A stretch of DNA of 64,000 nt from JAIVJZ01 sp035645695 (GTDB taxonomy: Bacteria > Acidobacteriota > Blastocatellia > Pyrinomonadales > Pyrinomonadaceae): the NCBI GenBank assembly GCA_035645695.1, contig DASQMC010000051.1, positions 3,120 through 67,119 on the forward strand, given 5' to 3'. Of this stretch, positions 7,891 to 16,394 are shown piece by piece. A program made the position numbers and the translations under genes. The notes beneath the pieces were generated by a model. That model had not been told where the DNA came from. It saw nothing but the letters and a program-made list of their open reading frames with translations, and did no database searches. Numbering within the stretch: position 1 is the stretch's first letter; each line of letters starts with the position of its first letter.

Positions 7891-9270
7891 ATGAAACGAA
7901 TCATCTCTCTCTGCCTGTGTCTCTGCTTCGCCGGGGGCGCGAGCGCGCAGAACTGGCCGCAGTTTCGCGGCGCGGGCGCATCGGGCGTCGCGATGGGCGC
8001 GGGCACCACGCCCGTCAGTTGGAACGGCGAGAAATCCGTGGGCGTGCGCTGGAAGACGCCGATTCCCGGCATCGGGCAATCGAGTCCGGTGGTGTGGGGC
8101 AACCGCGTGTACCTGACGACGGCCGTCAGCACCGACGCCAAGCCCGCCGCGCGCTACGGACTCTACGGCGACGTTGAGCCTGTGACCGACGAGCCGAAGC
8201 ACACATGGCACGTCATGGCGCTCGACAAACTGACGGGCAAAGTCGTCTGGGATCGCGTTACGCTCGAAGGCCTGCCGAAAACCAAACGCCACCCGAAAGG
8301 CACGCACGCCTCTTCGACGCCCGCCACCGACGGCAGGCACGTCGTCGCTCTCTTCGGCTCGCAGGGCGTGCTCGCCTGCTATGACACGAATGGAAAACTC
8401 CTCTGGAAACAGGACACCGGGGTTCTCGACGCGGGCTGGTTCTATGACCCCGATTACCAGTGGGGGCACGCTTCGTCGCCGATCATCTACAGGAACCTCG
8501 TCATCGTGCAGGCCGACGTTCAGAAGAACTCTTTCCTCGCGGCCTACGATCTCAAGACGGGCAAACAGGTGTGGAAGACGATGCGCGACGAGATACCTTC
8601 GTGGGGCACGCCGACCGTCCACGAGGGCAAGACGCGCCCCGAACTCATCGCCAACGCCACGAAGTTCATACGCGGTTACGATCCGCTGACCGGCAAAGAA
8701 CTCTGGCGGCTCGGCAATAACAGCGAGATCACGACGCCCACCCCGATCATCGCGCACGACCTCATTTACGTGACCGCCGGCTATCGCCCCATCCAGCCGA
8801 TCTACGCCATCCGGCTCGGCGCGACGGGCGACATCACCTTGAAGGAGAAGCAGGAGACGAACGAGTTCGTGGCGTGGAGCAAGCAGCGCGGCGGCCCCTA
8901 CATGCCGACGCCCATCGTCTACGGCGACTACTTCTACGTCTGCTCGAACAACGGCGTCGTCACGGCCTACAACGCGAAGACCGGCGAACGCGTGTACCAG
9001 GAGCGCATCGCGGGCAAGGGCGGCGCATTCACGGCCTCGCCCGTCGCGGCCGACGACAAACTATATTTTTCGAGCGAGGACGGCGAGGTCTTCGTCGTCC
9101 GTGCCGGGGCGAAACATGAACTGCTCGCGACGAACCCGATGGGCGAACCGCTGATGGCGACGCCCGCCATCTCCGGCGGCATGGTCATCGTGCGCGGCCA
9201 GCATCACCTGTTCGGCATAGGCGAGCCGCCCGCGCCCGCTCGCGCCCCGAAAGCGAAGGCCGCGAAGTAA
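7891..9270 (+). CDS. Secreted PQQ-like beta-propeller protein
   Basis: About 459 residues. The signal peptide (MKRIISLCLCLCFAGGASA) is followed directly by QNWPQFRGAGASGVA, then propeller blades with WKTPIPGIGQSSPVVWG, HVMALDKLTGKVVWD, YDLKTGKQVWK and YNAKTGERVYQ. It ends in an Ala/Pro/Lys-rich tail. It is close in layout to the next gene (9401-10753): both have the ...SSPVVWG/SSPIVWG, ASFASSTPATDG/HASSTPATDG and GGSGDIT/LGATGDIT segments, so the two are tandem paralogues. A weak GAGGT lies before the ATG. Exported; ligand unknown. Confidence 0.88.
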   Translation: MKRIISLCLCLCFAGGASAQNWPQFRGAGASGVAMGAGTTPVSWNGEKSVGVRWKTPIPGIGQSSPVVWGNRVYLTTAVSTDAKPAARYGLYGDVEPVTDEPKHTWHVMALDKLTGKVVWDRVTLEGLPKTKRHPKGTHASSTPATDGRHVVALFGSQGVLACYDTNGKLLWKQDTGVLDAGWFYDPDYQWGHASSPIIYRNLVIVQADVQKNSFLAAYDLKTGKQVWKTMRDEIPSWGTPTVHEGKTRPELIANATKFIRGYDPLTGKELWRLGNNSEITTPTPIIAHDLIYVTAGYRPIQPIYAIRLGATGDITLKEKQETNEFVAWSKQRGGPYMPTPIVYGDYFYVCSNNGVVTAYNAKTGERVYQERIAGKGGAFTASPVAADDKLYFSSEDGEVFVVRAGAKHELLATNPMGEPLMATPAISGGMVIVRGQHHLFGIGEPPAPARAPKAKAAK

Positions 9271-9400
9271 GAAAACCGGGCGGCGGTCGAGATCGAATTT
9301 GCAGATGGAACAAAAGCCGGTGCCGCCGCGTCCGAGCGGAGCACCCGTCGACCCTCTTAAACTTAGGGTTGACCCTCTTTAACTTAGAAGGAAGCCAACA

Positions 9401-10753
9401 ATGAAACGTTTTATCGCCGGAGTATTATTGTCAACGATGGTCTGTCTCGTCGCCGCGTTCGGTTCACGCACGGTTGAGGCGAAGGGCGGGAACTGGCCGC
9501 AATGGCGCGGCCCGGAAGGGCAGGGCGTCTCGCGCGAGACGAATTTGCCCTCTGAATGGAGCGCGACGAAGAACGTCAAATGGAAGACGCCCATCGCGGG
9601 GCGCGGCCACTCGTCGCCCATCGTGTGGGGCAAGCGGATTTTCCTGACGACCGCCATCGAGGGCGAGGTGATTCCGGGCGCGAAGGCGGGCGTGACGCAC
9701 AAGATGGCGGACGGCTCCGACTTCGTACACCCGGACGCCGTGGGCGCGGATCGCAAACACACGTTCAAGGTCGTCGCACTCGACCGCGAGACGGGCAGGA
9801 TTTTGTGGGAGCGCGTGGCCTACGAGGGCGCGGTCTCCGACAGCCGCCACAAGAAGGCCAGCTTCGCCTCTTCGACGCCCGCCACCGACGGCAAATACGT
9901 CTTCGCCTTCTTCGGCACCGAGGGCTTGTACGCCTACGACTTCAACGGCAAGCTCGTCTGGAAGCAGAACCTCGGCAAACTCGGCACGGCGAGCGTCGGC
10001 TACGGCGTCTCGCCCATACTCCACGGCAACCTCGTCATCATGCAGTGCGACGACAGCGGCAGTAATTCCTTCATCGCGGCGTTCGACAAGAAGACCGGCA
10101 AAGAGGCTTGGCGCGTGCCGCGCAAGGTTGACCTGACGTGGAGCACGCCCGTCCTCGTCCACACGGCGAAGCGCACGGAACTCGTCGCGAGCGCGGCCGA
10201 GGCGATCATCGCCTACGACCCGTTGACGGGCAAAGAACTCTGGCGGCACGAGGGGCTGAAGAGCAACGCCGTGAACACCCCCGTAGTCTCGCAAGACCTC
10301 GTCGTGATCACGTCCGGCTATCCGGCCAAGATCGCGCTGGCGATCCGTGCCGGGGGCAGCGGAGACATCACGGGCACGCCGCAACTCGTCTGGAAGTACA
10401 ACAAGGGGACGGCCTATGTGCCTTCGCCGATTTTGTACGGCGACTACCTCTACCTGATGACGGGCAACGGTTCGATCACCGGCCTTGAGGCCAAAACGGG
10501 GAAGGTGTTGTATGAGGCGGCGCGCGTGCCGAAGCCCGCGACGTTCACGGCCTCGCCCGTCGCCTTCGCGGACAAGATTCTGTTGACGAGCGAAGAGGGC
10601 GATACCTACATCATCAAGGCCGGGGCGAAGCACGAGGTGCTCGGCACGAACTCGCTCGGCGAACCCGTCTACGCATCGCCCGCCATCGCGGACGAAAAAC
10701 TTTTCATTCGCGGCGAGAAGCATCTCTATTGCATCACGAACGCGCGCGGCTAG
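9401..10753 (+). CDS. Secreted PQQ-like beta-propeller protein (tandem paralogue)
   Basis: About 450 residues with a good ribosome-binding site (AAGGAAG, 8 bp upstream). The signal peptide MKRFIAGVLLSTMVCLVAAF is followed by NWPQWRGPEGQGVSRET, then eight-blade propeller motifs including FKVVALDRETGRILWE, YDPLTGKELWR and LEAKTGKVLYE. It matches the preceding protein blade for blade, suggesting gene duplication. No catalytic residues of a quinoprotein dehydrogenase are evident. Upstream (9348-9387) is an imperfect direct repeat of about 18 bp just before the ribosome-binding site, which may be a regulatory site. Confidence 0.88.
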   Translation: MKRFIAGVLLSTMVCLVAAFGSRTVEAKGGNWPQWRGPEGQGVSRETNLPSEWSATKNVKWKTPIAGRGHSSPIVWGKRIFLTTAIEGEVIPGAKAGVTHKMADGSDFVHPDAVGADRKHTFKVVALDRETGRILWERVAYEGAVSDSRHKKASFASSTPATDGKYVFAFFGTEGLYAYDFNGKLVWKQNLGKLGTASVGYGVSPILHGNLVIMQCDDSGSNSFIAAFDKKTGKEAWRVPRKVDLTWSTPVLVHTAKRTELVASAAEAIIAYDPLTGKELWRHEGLKSNAVNTPVVSQDLVVITSGYPAKIALAIRAGGSGDITGTPQLVWKYNKGTAYVPSPILYGDYLYLMTGNGSITGLEAKTGKVLYEAARVPKPATFTASPVAFADKILLTSEEGDTYIIKAGAKHEVLGTNSLGEPVYASPAIADEKLFIRGEKHLYCITNARG

Positions 10754-10824
10754 GGTTCGGGAACTGTGTTTTCTCTTGGGGCAAAGTTAAAACCTTCACC
10801 GCCGCCACAGACACAGAAGAACAT

Positions 10825-10864
10825 GAAGGGGGCACGGAGAGTTGAATGTCTCCGTGCCCCCTTC
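10825..10864. terminator. Inverted repeat of the GAGACACAGAG-type family
   Basis: Arms 10825-10840 and 10849-10864 pair perfectly over 16 bp; weaker pairing continues outwards with CACAGACACAGA and TCTCCGTGTCTC. It lies 70 bp past the stop of the propeller gene and belongs to the same family as 25659-25754 and 40672-40849. A terminator role is likely but there is no U-tract. Confidence 0.7.
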
Positions 10865-10912
10865 GCGTTCTCCGTGTCTCAAGGTAGTGAGTCTTAAATT
10901 GTTTAATCGCGC

Positions 10913-10918
10913 TATAAT
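10913..10918 (+). promoter_or_regulatory. Candidate -10 box TATAAT
   Basis: A perfect TATAAT sits 30 bp before the start codon at 10948, in a locally AT-rich stretch. No good -35 hexamer is visible 16-18 bp upstream (GTCTTA is the nearest), so this is a tentative sigma-70-type promoter for the membrane-anchored propeller gene. Confidence 0.45.
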
Positions 10919-10947
10919 GTCCCGGTTTACGGCAAAGGAGTTTCGCC

Positions 10948-12489
10948 ATGTTTGAATCACAAGACACAACGCCGTGGTATCGCTCGCGCTCGACGATGAT
11001 CGGGGCTTCGGTGTGTTTCGCCGCCCTCGTCATCGCGTTGTTCTACCAATTCTACGGCTACCGGTACTTCGGCGACCGCGACGCGCACTACGCCGAACTC
11101 GAACGCCACCGCGCCGAGCAGGCCGCGCTCGCCGCGACCCAGGCGTCGCCCGCGGCGGCCGAACCGGGCGCCGCGCCGGGTCAGGTTGCGTCCCCCGGCG
11201 CGGAAACACGGGGCGCACAGACCACAGCCGCCGCCCCCGGCGCGAAGGGCGCTAACACCGTCGCGGCGAACGGTCAGGACGCGAATCACACGACCGCCCC
11301 CCCCGCCGCCGCGCCGCGAACGTCTTCGTCGCGCAACTACTGGACGAACTTTCGCGGGCCGAATCGCGACGGTCGTTATGAAGAGAGCGCCGTGCGCGTA
11401 AACTGGCCTGCGGGCGGTTTGAAGCCTGTGTGGAAGCAGCCCGTGGGCGGCGGCTTCTCTTCGTTCGTCGTGGCGGACGGCGCGGCCTATACCATCGAAC
11501 AGCGGCGCGCACAGGAAGTGGTTACGGCCTACAACGTCGAGACCGGGCGCGAACTGTGGACGCACGGTTGGAACGCCGAGTTCAGCCCCGACAACACCGG
11601 CGACGGGCCGCGTTCGACGCCGACGTGGGATGCCGGAAGAATCTACGCGCTCGGCGCCGAAGGCGAACTGCGCTCGCTCGACGCGAAGACAGGAAAGCTC
11701 TACTGGCAAAAAAACATCCTCTCGGACAACGGCGCGAGCAACATCCAGTGGGGGATGGCCGCTTCGCCGCTCGTCGTTGACGACAAAGTGGTGGTGCTGG
11801 CCGGGGGCGCTTCGGGGAAAGGCGTCGTCGCCTACAACAAGATGACGGGAGCGCGCGTCTGGTCTGCGCTGGGCGACCGCGCCTCCTACACGTCGCCGAT
11901 GCTCGTCACGCTCGCGGGCAAGCGTCAGGTGTTGGTCGTCACGGCGAGCCGCATCGCCGGTCTCGACCCGGCGGACGGCGCGGTTCTCTGGTCGCACACG
12001 TGGGACGTGTCGATGGGCATCAACGTCTCGCAACCGCTCATCGTCGGCGCGAACCGTTTCTTCATCTCGGCGGGCTACGGCAAGGGCGCGGCCTTAGTCG
12101 AACTCGCGGGGAGCGGGCGGAGTTTCACGACGCGGGCGGTGTGGGAGAACATCAACCTCAAGACGAAGTTCAACAGCCCCGTAGTCCACAACGGCCACGT
12201 CTACGGACTCGACGAACGCATCCTCACCTGCGTCGACCTCGCGACGGGCGCGCGCAAGTGGAAGGGCGGGCGTTACGGCTACGGCCAAATGCTTCTGGCG
12301 AGCAATCACCTGATCGTGACGACGGACACGGGCGAGATCGCCCTCGTCAAAGCCGACCCGGCCGGATACGCGGAAGTCGCGAAGTTCGCCGCGCTCACGG
12401 GCAAGACCTGGAACGTGCCCGCGCTGGCGAACGGCCGCCTGCTCGTGCGCAACGGTAACGAAATGGCCGCGTACAATCTCGCGGAGTGA
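10948..12489 (+). CDS. Membrane-anchored PQQ-like beta-propeller protein
   Basis: About 513 residues with AAGGAG 7 bp before the ATG. Unlike the other propellers it has an uncleaved signal anchor: residues ~18-40 (MIGASVCFAALVIALFYQFY) form one membrane helix. A charged stretch (YAELERHRAEQAAL) and a long Ala/Pro/Gly/Thr-rich linker to about residue 130 follow. The propeller begins with NYWTNFRGPNRDGRYEES and has VVTAYNVETGRELWT, LRSLDAKTGKLYWQ and LDPADGAVLWS. It is followed by a very strong hairpin. It probably works on the periplasmic face, held away from the membrane by the linker. Function unknown. Confidence 0.88.
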   Translation: MFESQDTTPWYRSRSTMIGASVCFAALVIALFYQFYGYRYFGDRDAHYAELERHRAEQAALAATQASPAAAEPGAAPGQVASPGAETRGAQTTAAAPGAKGANTVAANGQDANHTTAPPAAAPRTSSSRNYWTNFRGPNRDGRYEESAVRVNWPAGGLKPVWKQPVGGGFSSFVVADGAAYTIEQRRAQEVVTAYNVETGRELWTHGWNAEFSPDNTGDGPRSTPTWDAGRIYALGAEGELRSLDAKTGKLYWQKNILSDNGASNIQWGMAASPLVVDDKVVVLAGGASGKGVVAYNKMTGARVWSALGDRASYTSPMLVTLAGKRQVLVVTASRIAGLDPADGAVLWSHTWDVSMGINVSQPLIVGANRFFISAGYGKGAALVELAGSGRSFTTRAVWENINLKTKFNSPVVHNGHVYGLDERILTCVDLATGARKWKGGRYGYGQMLLASNHLIVTTDTGEIALVKADPAGYAEVAKFAALTGKTWNVPALANGRLLVRNGNEMAAYNLAE

Positions 12490-12507
12490 GCGCGGCGCGA
12501 ACTGTGT

Positions 12508-12568
12508 GGCACAAGGGGGAAGGGCGCGCCGGTTTCACCGAAACCGGCGCGCCCTTCCCCCTTGTGCC
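12508..12568. terminator. 29-bp perfect hairpin with 3-nt loop
   Basis: Arms 12508-12536 and 12540-12568 are exact reverse complements over 29 bases with a 3-base loop (ACC). The 3' flank is AT-rich (GATAAAATATTT). It lies 19 bp past the stop of the anchored propeller gene and before convergent minus-strand genes, so it probably ends transcription from both sides. Confidence 0.85.
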
Positions 12569-12600
12569 GATAAAATATTTGCGGGTGGTCGAGACACAGG

Positions 12601-12789
12601 CTAGTGCAGCCCGCCGCCTTTGCCGCCCGCGCTCTCTTTGCCCTGCTTCGGCGTGCGCGAGTTTGAAGTTTCCTCGCTGCCGCCATCGCCTTTGCCGCGC
12701 GCCTCCTCGTTCGGCGTGCTGCTCGCTACGGAGTCGCCTTTGCCCGCCGTTGGAGTCCGCTCATTTTCTTTCTCGCTTTTATTCGTCAT
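12601..12789 (-). CDS. Small disordered hydrophilic protein
   Basis: About 62 residues from ATG 12789 (MTNKSEKENERTPTAGKGDS), with CGGAAG ten bases upstream. A GTG at 12837 would add 16 residues. It is rich in Gly, Ser, Lys and Glu, has no hydrophobic segment and ends GGKGGGLH. It sits directly downstream of the aminotransferase on the same strand and ends before the 29-bp hairpin. No family is recognised. It could be a real intrinsically disordered protein or a chance frame; same-strand position and a plausible ribosome site favour real. Confidence 0.45.
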   Translation of the reverse strand: MTNKSEKENERTPTAGKGDSVASSTPNEEARGKGDGGSEETSNSRTPKQGKESAGGKGGGLH

Positions 12790-12845
12790 CGCAAGTTCGC
12801 TTCCGCCCCCCGTGCAAATAAATTTGTCCTTCTCCACGCGCTATC

Positions 12846-14018
12846 TTAGACACTGTCGCCGAACCTTTCAATATCCTCTGCCCAACGCCTCAGCTTCCGG
12901 ACGCACAGCGTCACCTGCTTGAGACACCCCTCGTCTTCCAGCAGCACGGGATGGTGGAGCACCAACATCCTTGCGTCGGCTTCGGCGGATGAAGCTAAAT
13001 CGCCCGCCTGCCGGAAGCGGCGGGAAGACCGCGAGCGATGAAAAGCGCGAAATCCCACGTTAAACTCGACCCCCTCGGCTCTGGCCGCAAGCACGAACTT
13101 TTCCCTTGAGAGACCGCCGAACGCCCGCGCGTCATACTGGAAGCCGAGTTTGTAATAGCCGGGCGTCGCCGCGTCGCGATTGCTCAACGGGCGCAGGCCG
13201 CTCATGTCGTCCCACTCGCTCAACAGCCGCCGCACCGCCGCTGCCCTGCGCTCGTTCCGCTCGTCCAATCTCTCCAATTGCGGGAGGAGCACCGTCGCTT
13301 GCAGTTCCGAAAGAGGGTAAGCGTGGTTGCCGCGATTGCAATGAAGCCGAACGCGCTGCCTGATCTCCGGAGAAGATGTTAAGAGCGCGCCACCGCGCCC
13401 CGCGCTGAGAAGTTTGCTGCCGCCGAAACTGATTACCCCCACATCGCCCCATGTGCCTGCCTTCCGGCCGTCGAGCAGCGCGCCCGGCATCTGGCAGGCA
13501 TCTTCGATGACATAAAGGCCATGCTCGTGCGCCACCTCCATCAACCACTTCATCGGCACGACCCCGCCGTGCAGGTGCGAGACGATGACGGCGCGCGTGT
13601 TCGGGCCGACCGCGCCCGCGATCAGTTCGGGCGCGAGATTCCAGTTGCGCGAATCCACGTCAATCAGCACCGGGCGCGCACCCACCGCGACGACATCGTT
13701 GAAGTTGCCGATGAAATCGTAGCCCGCCAGGATCACCTCGTCGCCCGCGCCGACGTTCAGCGCGCGCAGGGCCAGTTCGACGGCGAAGGTGCCGCTGCAA
13801 CACAACTCGACGAATTCAACCTGGTGATAGTCGGCCAGTCGCTCCTCCAACAGCCGCGTGTTCGGCCCGTGGTACTTCCCCCAGGTTCCGCCTTCCAGAC
13901 TGCGCCTGAGCGCCAGAGAGACTTCTTCCCACGCGGGCGGCCACGCGGGCAGCCCCCCCGCGCGGATGGGTTCTCCGCCGAGAATGGCGGGCAAGACGCT
14001 GTCGGCCGATTCGCTCAT
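12846..14018 (-). CDS. DegT/DnrJ/EryC1/StrS-family PLP aminotransferase
   Basis: About 390 residues, the usual length for this fold-type I family, which transaminates nucleotide-linked keto-sugars and related substrates. The N-terminus has GGTWGKYHGPNTRLLEERLA. The CSGTFAVELALRAL segment binds the cofactor phosphate, IEDACQ carries the ring-stacking Asp, and the Schiff-base lysine is K202 in ISFGGSKLLSAGRGG. The C-terminal part is shorter than in sugar aminotransferases of O-antigen loci. It is transcribed away from the CobW gene. No other sugar-nucleotide genes are adjacent, so the substrate is open. Confidence 0.88.
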   Translation of the reverse strand: MSESADSVLPAILGGEPIRAGGLPAWPPAWEEVSLALRRSLEGGTWGKYHGPNTRLLEERLADYHQVEFVELCCSGTFAVELALRALNVGAGDEVILAGYDFIGNFNDVVAVGARPVLIDVDSRNWNLAPELIAGAVGPNTRAVIVSHLHGGVVPMKWLMEVAHEHGLYVIEDACQMPGALLDGRKAGTWGDVGVISFGGSKLLSAGRGGALLTSSPEIRQRVRLHCNRGNHAYPLSELQATVLLPQLERLDERNERRAAAVRRLLSEWDDMSGLRPLSNRDAATPGYYKLGFQYDARAFGGLSREKFVLAARAEGVEFNVGFRAFHRSRSSRRFRQAGDLASSAEADARMLVLHHPVLLEDEGCLKQVTLCVRKLRRWAEDIERFGDSV

Positions 14019-14106
14019 CCGCGCATTTTATAGTTTTCCTCCGGCCGCGTCTCGTGGAATGATCTCTCTAAACTTTCGAGACCCGATTGCCGTACTAACC
14101 GGAATC

Positions 14107-15222
14107 ATGCAAACAACGAAGCGTATGCGATTTGTAATGGTGGGCGGCTTCCTCGGAGCGGGGAAGACGACAACGCTCGGGCGCCTCGCGCGCGGCTACA
14201 TGGAGAAGAATCTGCGCGTCGGCATCGTGACCAACGATCAGGCCGCAGACCTCGTTGACACGGAGAATTTGCGCCGTCAGGGGTTCGACGTGGAGGAAGT
14301 GCCGGGCGCATGTTTCTGCTGCCGCTTCGACGATCTGGTCTCGACCATCGGGCGTCTGGGGGCGGACGAAGCGCCGGACATCATTCTGGCGGAGCCGGTA
14401 GGCAGTTGCACCGATCTGGTCGCCACCGTCGTCCAGCCGCTCAAGCAGCTTTACCCTGAACGCTTCCGCATCGCTCCCTACACCGTGATCCTCAAACCCG
14501 GTCACGGACGCCGCATTCTCAGCGGAGACGAACAGGCCGGGTTTTCGCCGAAGGCCGGTTACATCTTCCGCAAGCAACTCGAAGAGGCCGACGCCATCCT
14601 CCTGAACCGCGCCGACGAATTAACAGACCGGGAGGCCGACGAGTTGACGGAACTCGTCAGGGGCGTCAACGCGGATGTTCCCGTCCTGCGTATCTCGGCG
14701 CAGACGGGGCAGGGCTTCGACGCGCTCGTGGAGTTGCTCGATCAGGAAGGCAACTTCGGCCGCCGCATACTCGATCTGGACTACGACATCTACGCCGCGG
14801 GCGAGGCGGAACTCGGCTGGCTCAACAGCAGCATGAAGCTCGCGGGAGAGCGCGAATTTGAACTCGACGAGTTGCTTCTGGAGATCGTCGGGCGTCTGCG
14901 CGACGCGCTCGGCGCGCGGGGCTATGAGACGGCGCACCTGAAGGTCATCGGGTTATGGGAGGGTTTCTTCGGCGTCGCCAATCTGGTGAGCAGCGACAGC
15001 CGGCCGGAACTCTCGCTCCCCTCGCATAGCCGCGTGCGCGAAGTGGATTTGATCGTCAACGCCAGAGTCGCCACCGACCCGCAGGTTCTTGAGCGGCTGG
15101 TCAGCGACGCCGCGCTCAAGTCGGCCGAGAGCCGGGGCGCGCAAGTCCGATTCCACAACGCGCAGAGTTTCCGTCCCGCCCGCCCCGTCCCGACCCACCG
15201 CTTCTCGGAGGGAGCGGCTTAA
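14107..15222 (+). CDS. CobW/COG0523-family GTPase (metal chaperone type)
   Basis: About 371 residues from ATG 14107; the frame is open upstream to 13858 but that overlaps the divergent aminotransferase. It has the Walker A loop GGFLGAGKTT (residues 13-22), the metal-binding CxCC motif (C69, C71, C72 in GACFCCRFDDL), EPVGSCTD, and the base-specificity NRAD. The C-terminal half is long (~200 residues) and different from the usual CobW_C domain. Such proteins deliver Zn, Co or Ni to target enzymes. No metal target is adjacent except the radical SAM/B12-type operon downstream, which is a possible but unproven link. Convergent with the phosphate transporter. Confidence 0.85.
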   Translation: MQTTKRMRFVMVGGFLGAGKTTTLGRLARGYMEKNLRVGIVTNDQAADLVDTENLRRQGFDVEEVPGACFCCRFDDLVSTIGRLGADEAPDIILAEPVGSCTDLVATVVQPLKQLYPERFRIAPYTVILKPGHGRRILSGDEQAGFSPKAGYIFRKQLEEADAILLNRADELTDREADELTELVRGVNADVPVLRISAQTGQGFDALVELLDQEGNFGRRILDLDYDIYAAGEAELGWLNSSMKLAGEREFELDELLLEIVGRLRDALGARGYETAHLKVIGLWEGFFGVANLVSSDSRPELSLPSHSRVREVDLIVNARVATDPQVLERLVSDAALKSAESRGAQVRFHNAQSFRPARPVPTHRFSEGAA

Positions 15223-15303
15223 ACTTCAGTTGAAAGAGTAAAGAGCGCCGCCCGGTCGGGCGAGTCCGCCCGTCCTCACCCGGTCGGGCGAGTCTGGCCG
15301 CCC

Positions 15304-16371
15304 TCAGACGAGCCGGGCTGCGGCCAGGTAACTCGTCCCGGCGATCAGTCCCGCCACGATGGGGGTCAGCGTCCACGCCAGAATCAGGTCGCGGGTGGTG
15401 CGCCGGTTGAGTCGCCCGGCGTCGCCGCCCGCGATCCCGGCTATTGCGCCGGTCGCAACATGCGTGGTGGACATCGGAAGTCCCAGATTCGCACCCAGGC
15501 CGACGAGCAGCGCGGTCGCCAAATTAGCGAGTAAGCCCTCCCGGTGATCCATCCGCACCACTCCTTCCGCCAGCACGTGCGCGACGCGACGCCCGGCGTA
15601 GAGGCTTCCCGCAAACATCGCCGCGCCGACGCACAGCAGGAGCACGTTCAAGTCGAGATGCGCGCCCGCGACGATTGCTGCGATGGCGACGAGCTTCGGT
15701 CCATCGTTCAAGCCGCGTGCGAACCCGACCGCGCCGCTCGACAGCCAGTGGAGTTTCGACGTGTCGAGCCGGAAGTAGCCGCGCTCTGCGGCACACTCAC
15801 CGGTCGTGCCCGACATGATGCTGAGCTGCGGCATCTGCATCACGCCCGCGTCAACAACTTGAGTGCCGACGCAGATGCAGTCGGCGGCAGCCTCGCCCCG
15901 CCGCGCGAACAGGCGGTTAAGTGTTGCGGAGAGTAGATATGAAGCCATGATGCTGAGCAGGAGCGGGCCGGCCAGTCTCGACACGATGGCAGCCCACTCA
16001 ACCGATGCGGGGGCGTACATCACGCCCGCGCCGATGAGCGAGCCGATGATGGCGTGCGTGGTCGAGACGGGCAGCCGCCTGACGGTGGCGATGGCGACCC
16101 ACCCCGCCGCGCCGCAGATGACGGCGAGGGTGAAGGCGGGCGTGGGGGGCGCGGAGACGATCCCGACGGTGAAGAGCTTGAGCATGCGCGCCGCGAAAAA
16201 TCCAGAGAGCATCGTCCCGGCGAGCGTGCTCACGGCGCCCCACAGGATGGCAGTCCGGTAGCGCGTAACGCCGCTACCGGCCAGCGTGGCTACGCCCTTG
16301 GAAACGTCGTTCGCACCGTTGGCGGCCGCGAGGGCGGCGGTCAGCGCAATGATTGCGAGTAGCAGAAACAT
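15304..16371 (-). CDS. PiT-family inorganic phosphate transporter
   Basis: About 355 residues from ATG 16371, which follows the upstream stop by 23 bp. The longer frame to 16611 lacks membrane character. The protein has two homologous halves with the PiT signatures AANGANDVSKG (near the N-terminus) and ARGLNDGPK (centre), each followed by an STTH element (PVSTTHAI and PMSTTHVA). About ten membrane helices are visible. It imports phosphate with a cation. It is the last gene of the isoprenoid operon, which is unusual company. The spacer to the convergent CobW gene carries a 16-bp direct repeat (15251-15266 and 15279-15294). Confidence 0.92.
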   Translation of the reverse strand: MFLLLAIIALTAALAAANGANDVSKGVATLAGSGVTRYRTAILWGAVSTLAGTMLSGFFAARMLKLFTVGIVSAPPTPAFTLAVICGAAGWVAIATVRRLPVSTTHAIIGSLIGAGVMYAPASVEWAAIVSRLAGPLLLSIMASYLLSATLNRLFARRGEAAADCICVGTQVVDAGVMQMPQLSIMSGTTGECAAERGYFRLDTSKLHWLSSGAVGFARGLNDGPKLVAIAAIVAGAHLDLNVLLLCVGAAMFAGSLYAGRRVAHVLAEGVVRMDHREGLLANLATALLVGLGANLGLPMSTTHVATGAIAGIAGGDAGRLNRRTTRDLILAWTLTPIVAGLIAGTSYLAAARLV

Positions 16372-16394
16372 ATCGTGATCCCCTGCGGGACGAG

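Noticed and set aside
1614..12489. PQQ-dependent dehydrogenases
   Set aside because: Propeller repeats only; no dehydrogenase catalytic Asp/Ca site, disulfide pair or cytochrome domain was seen.
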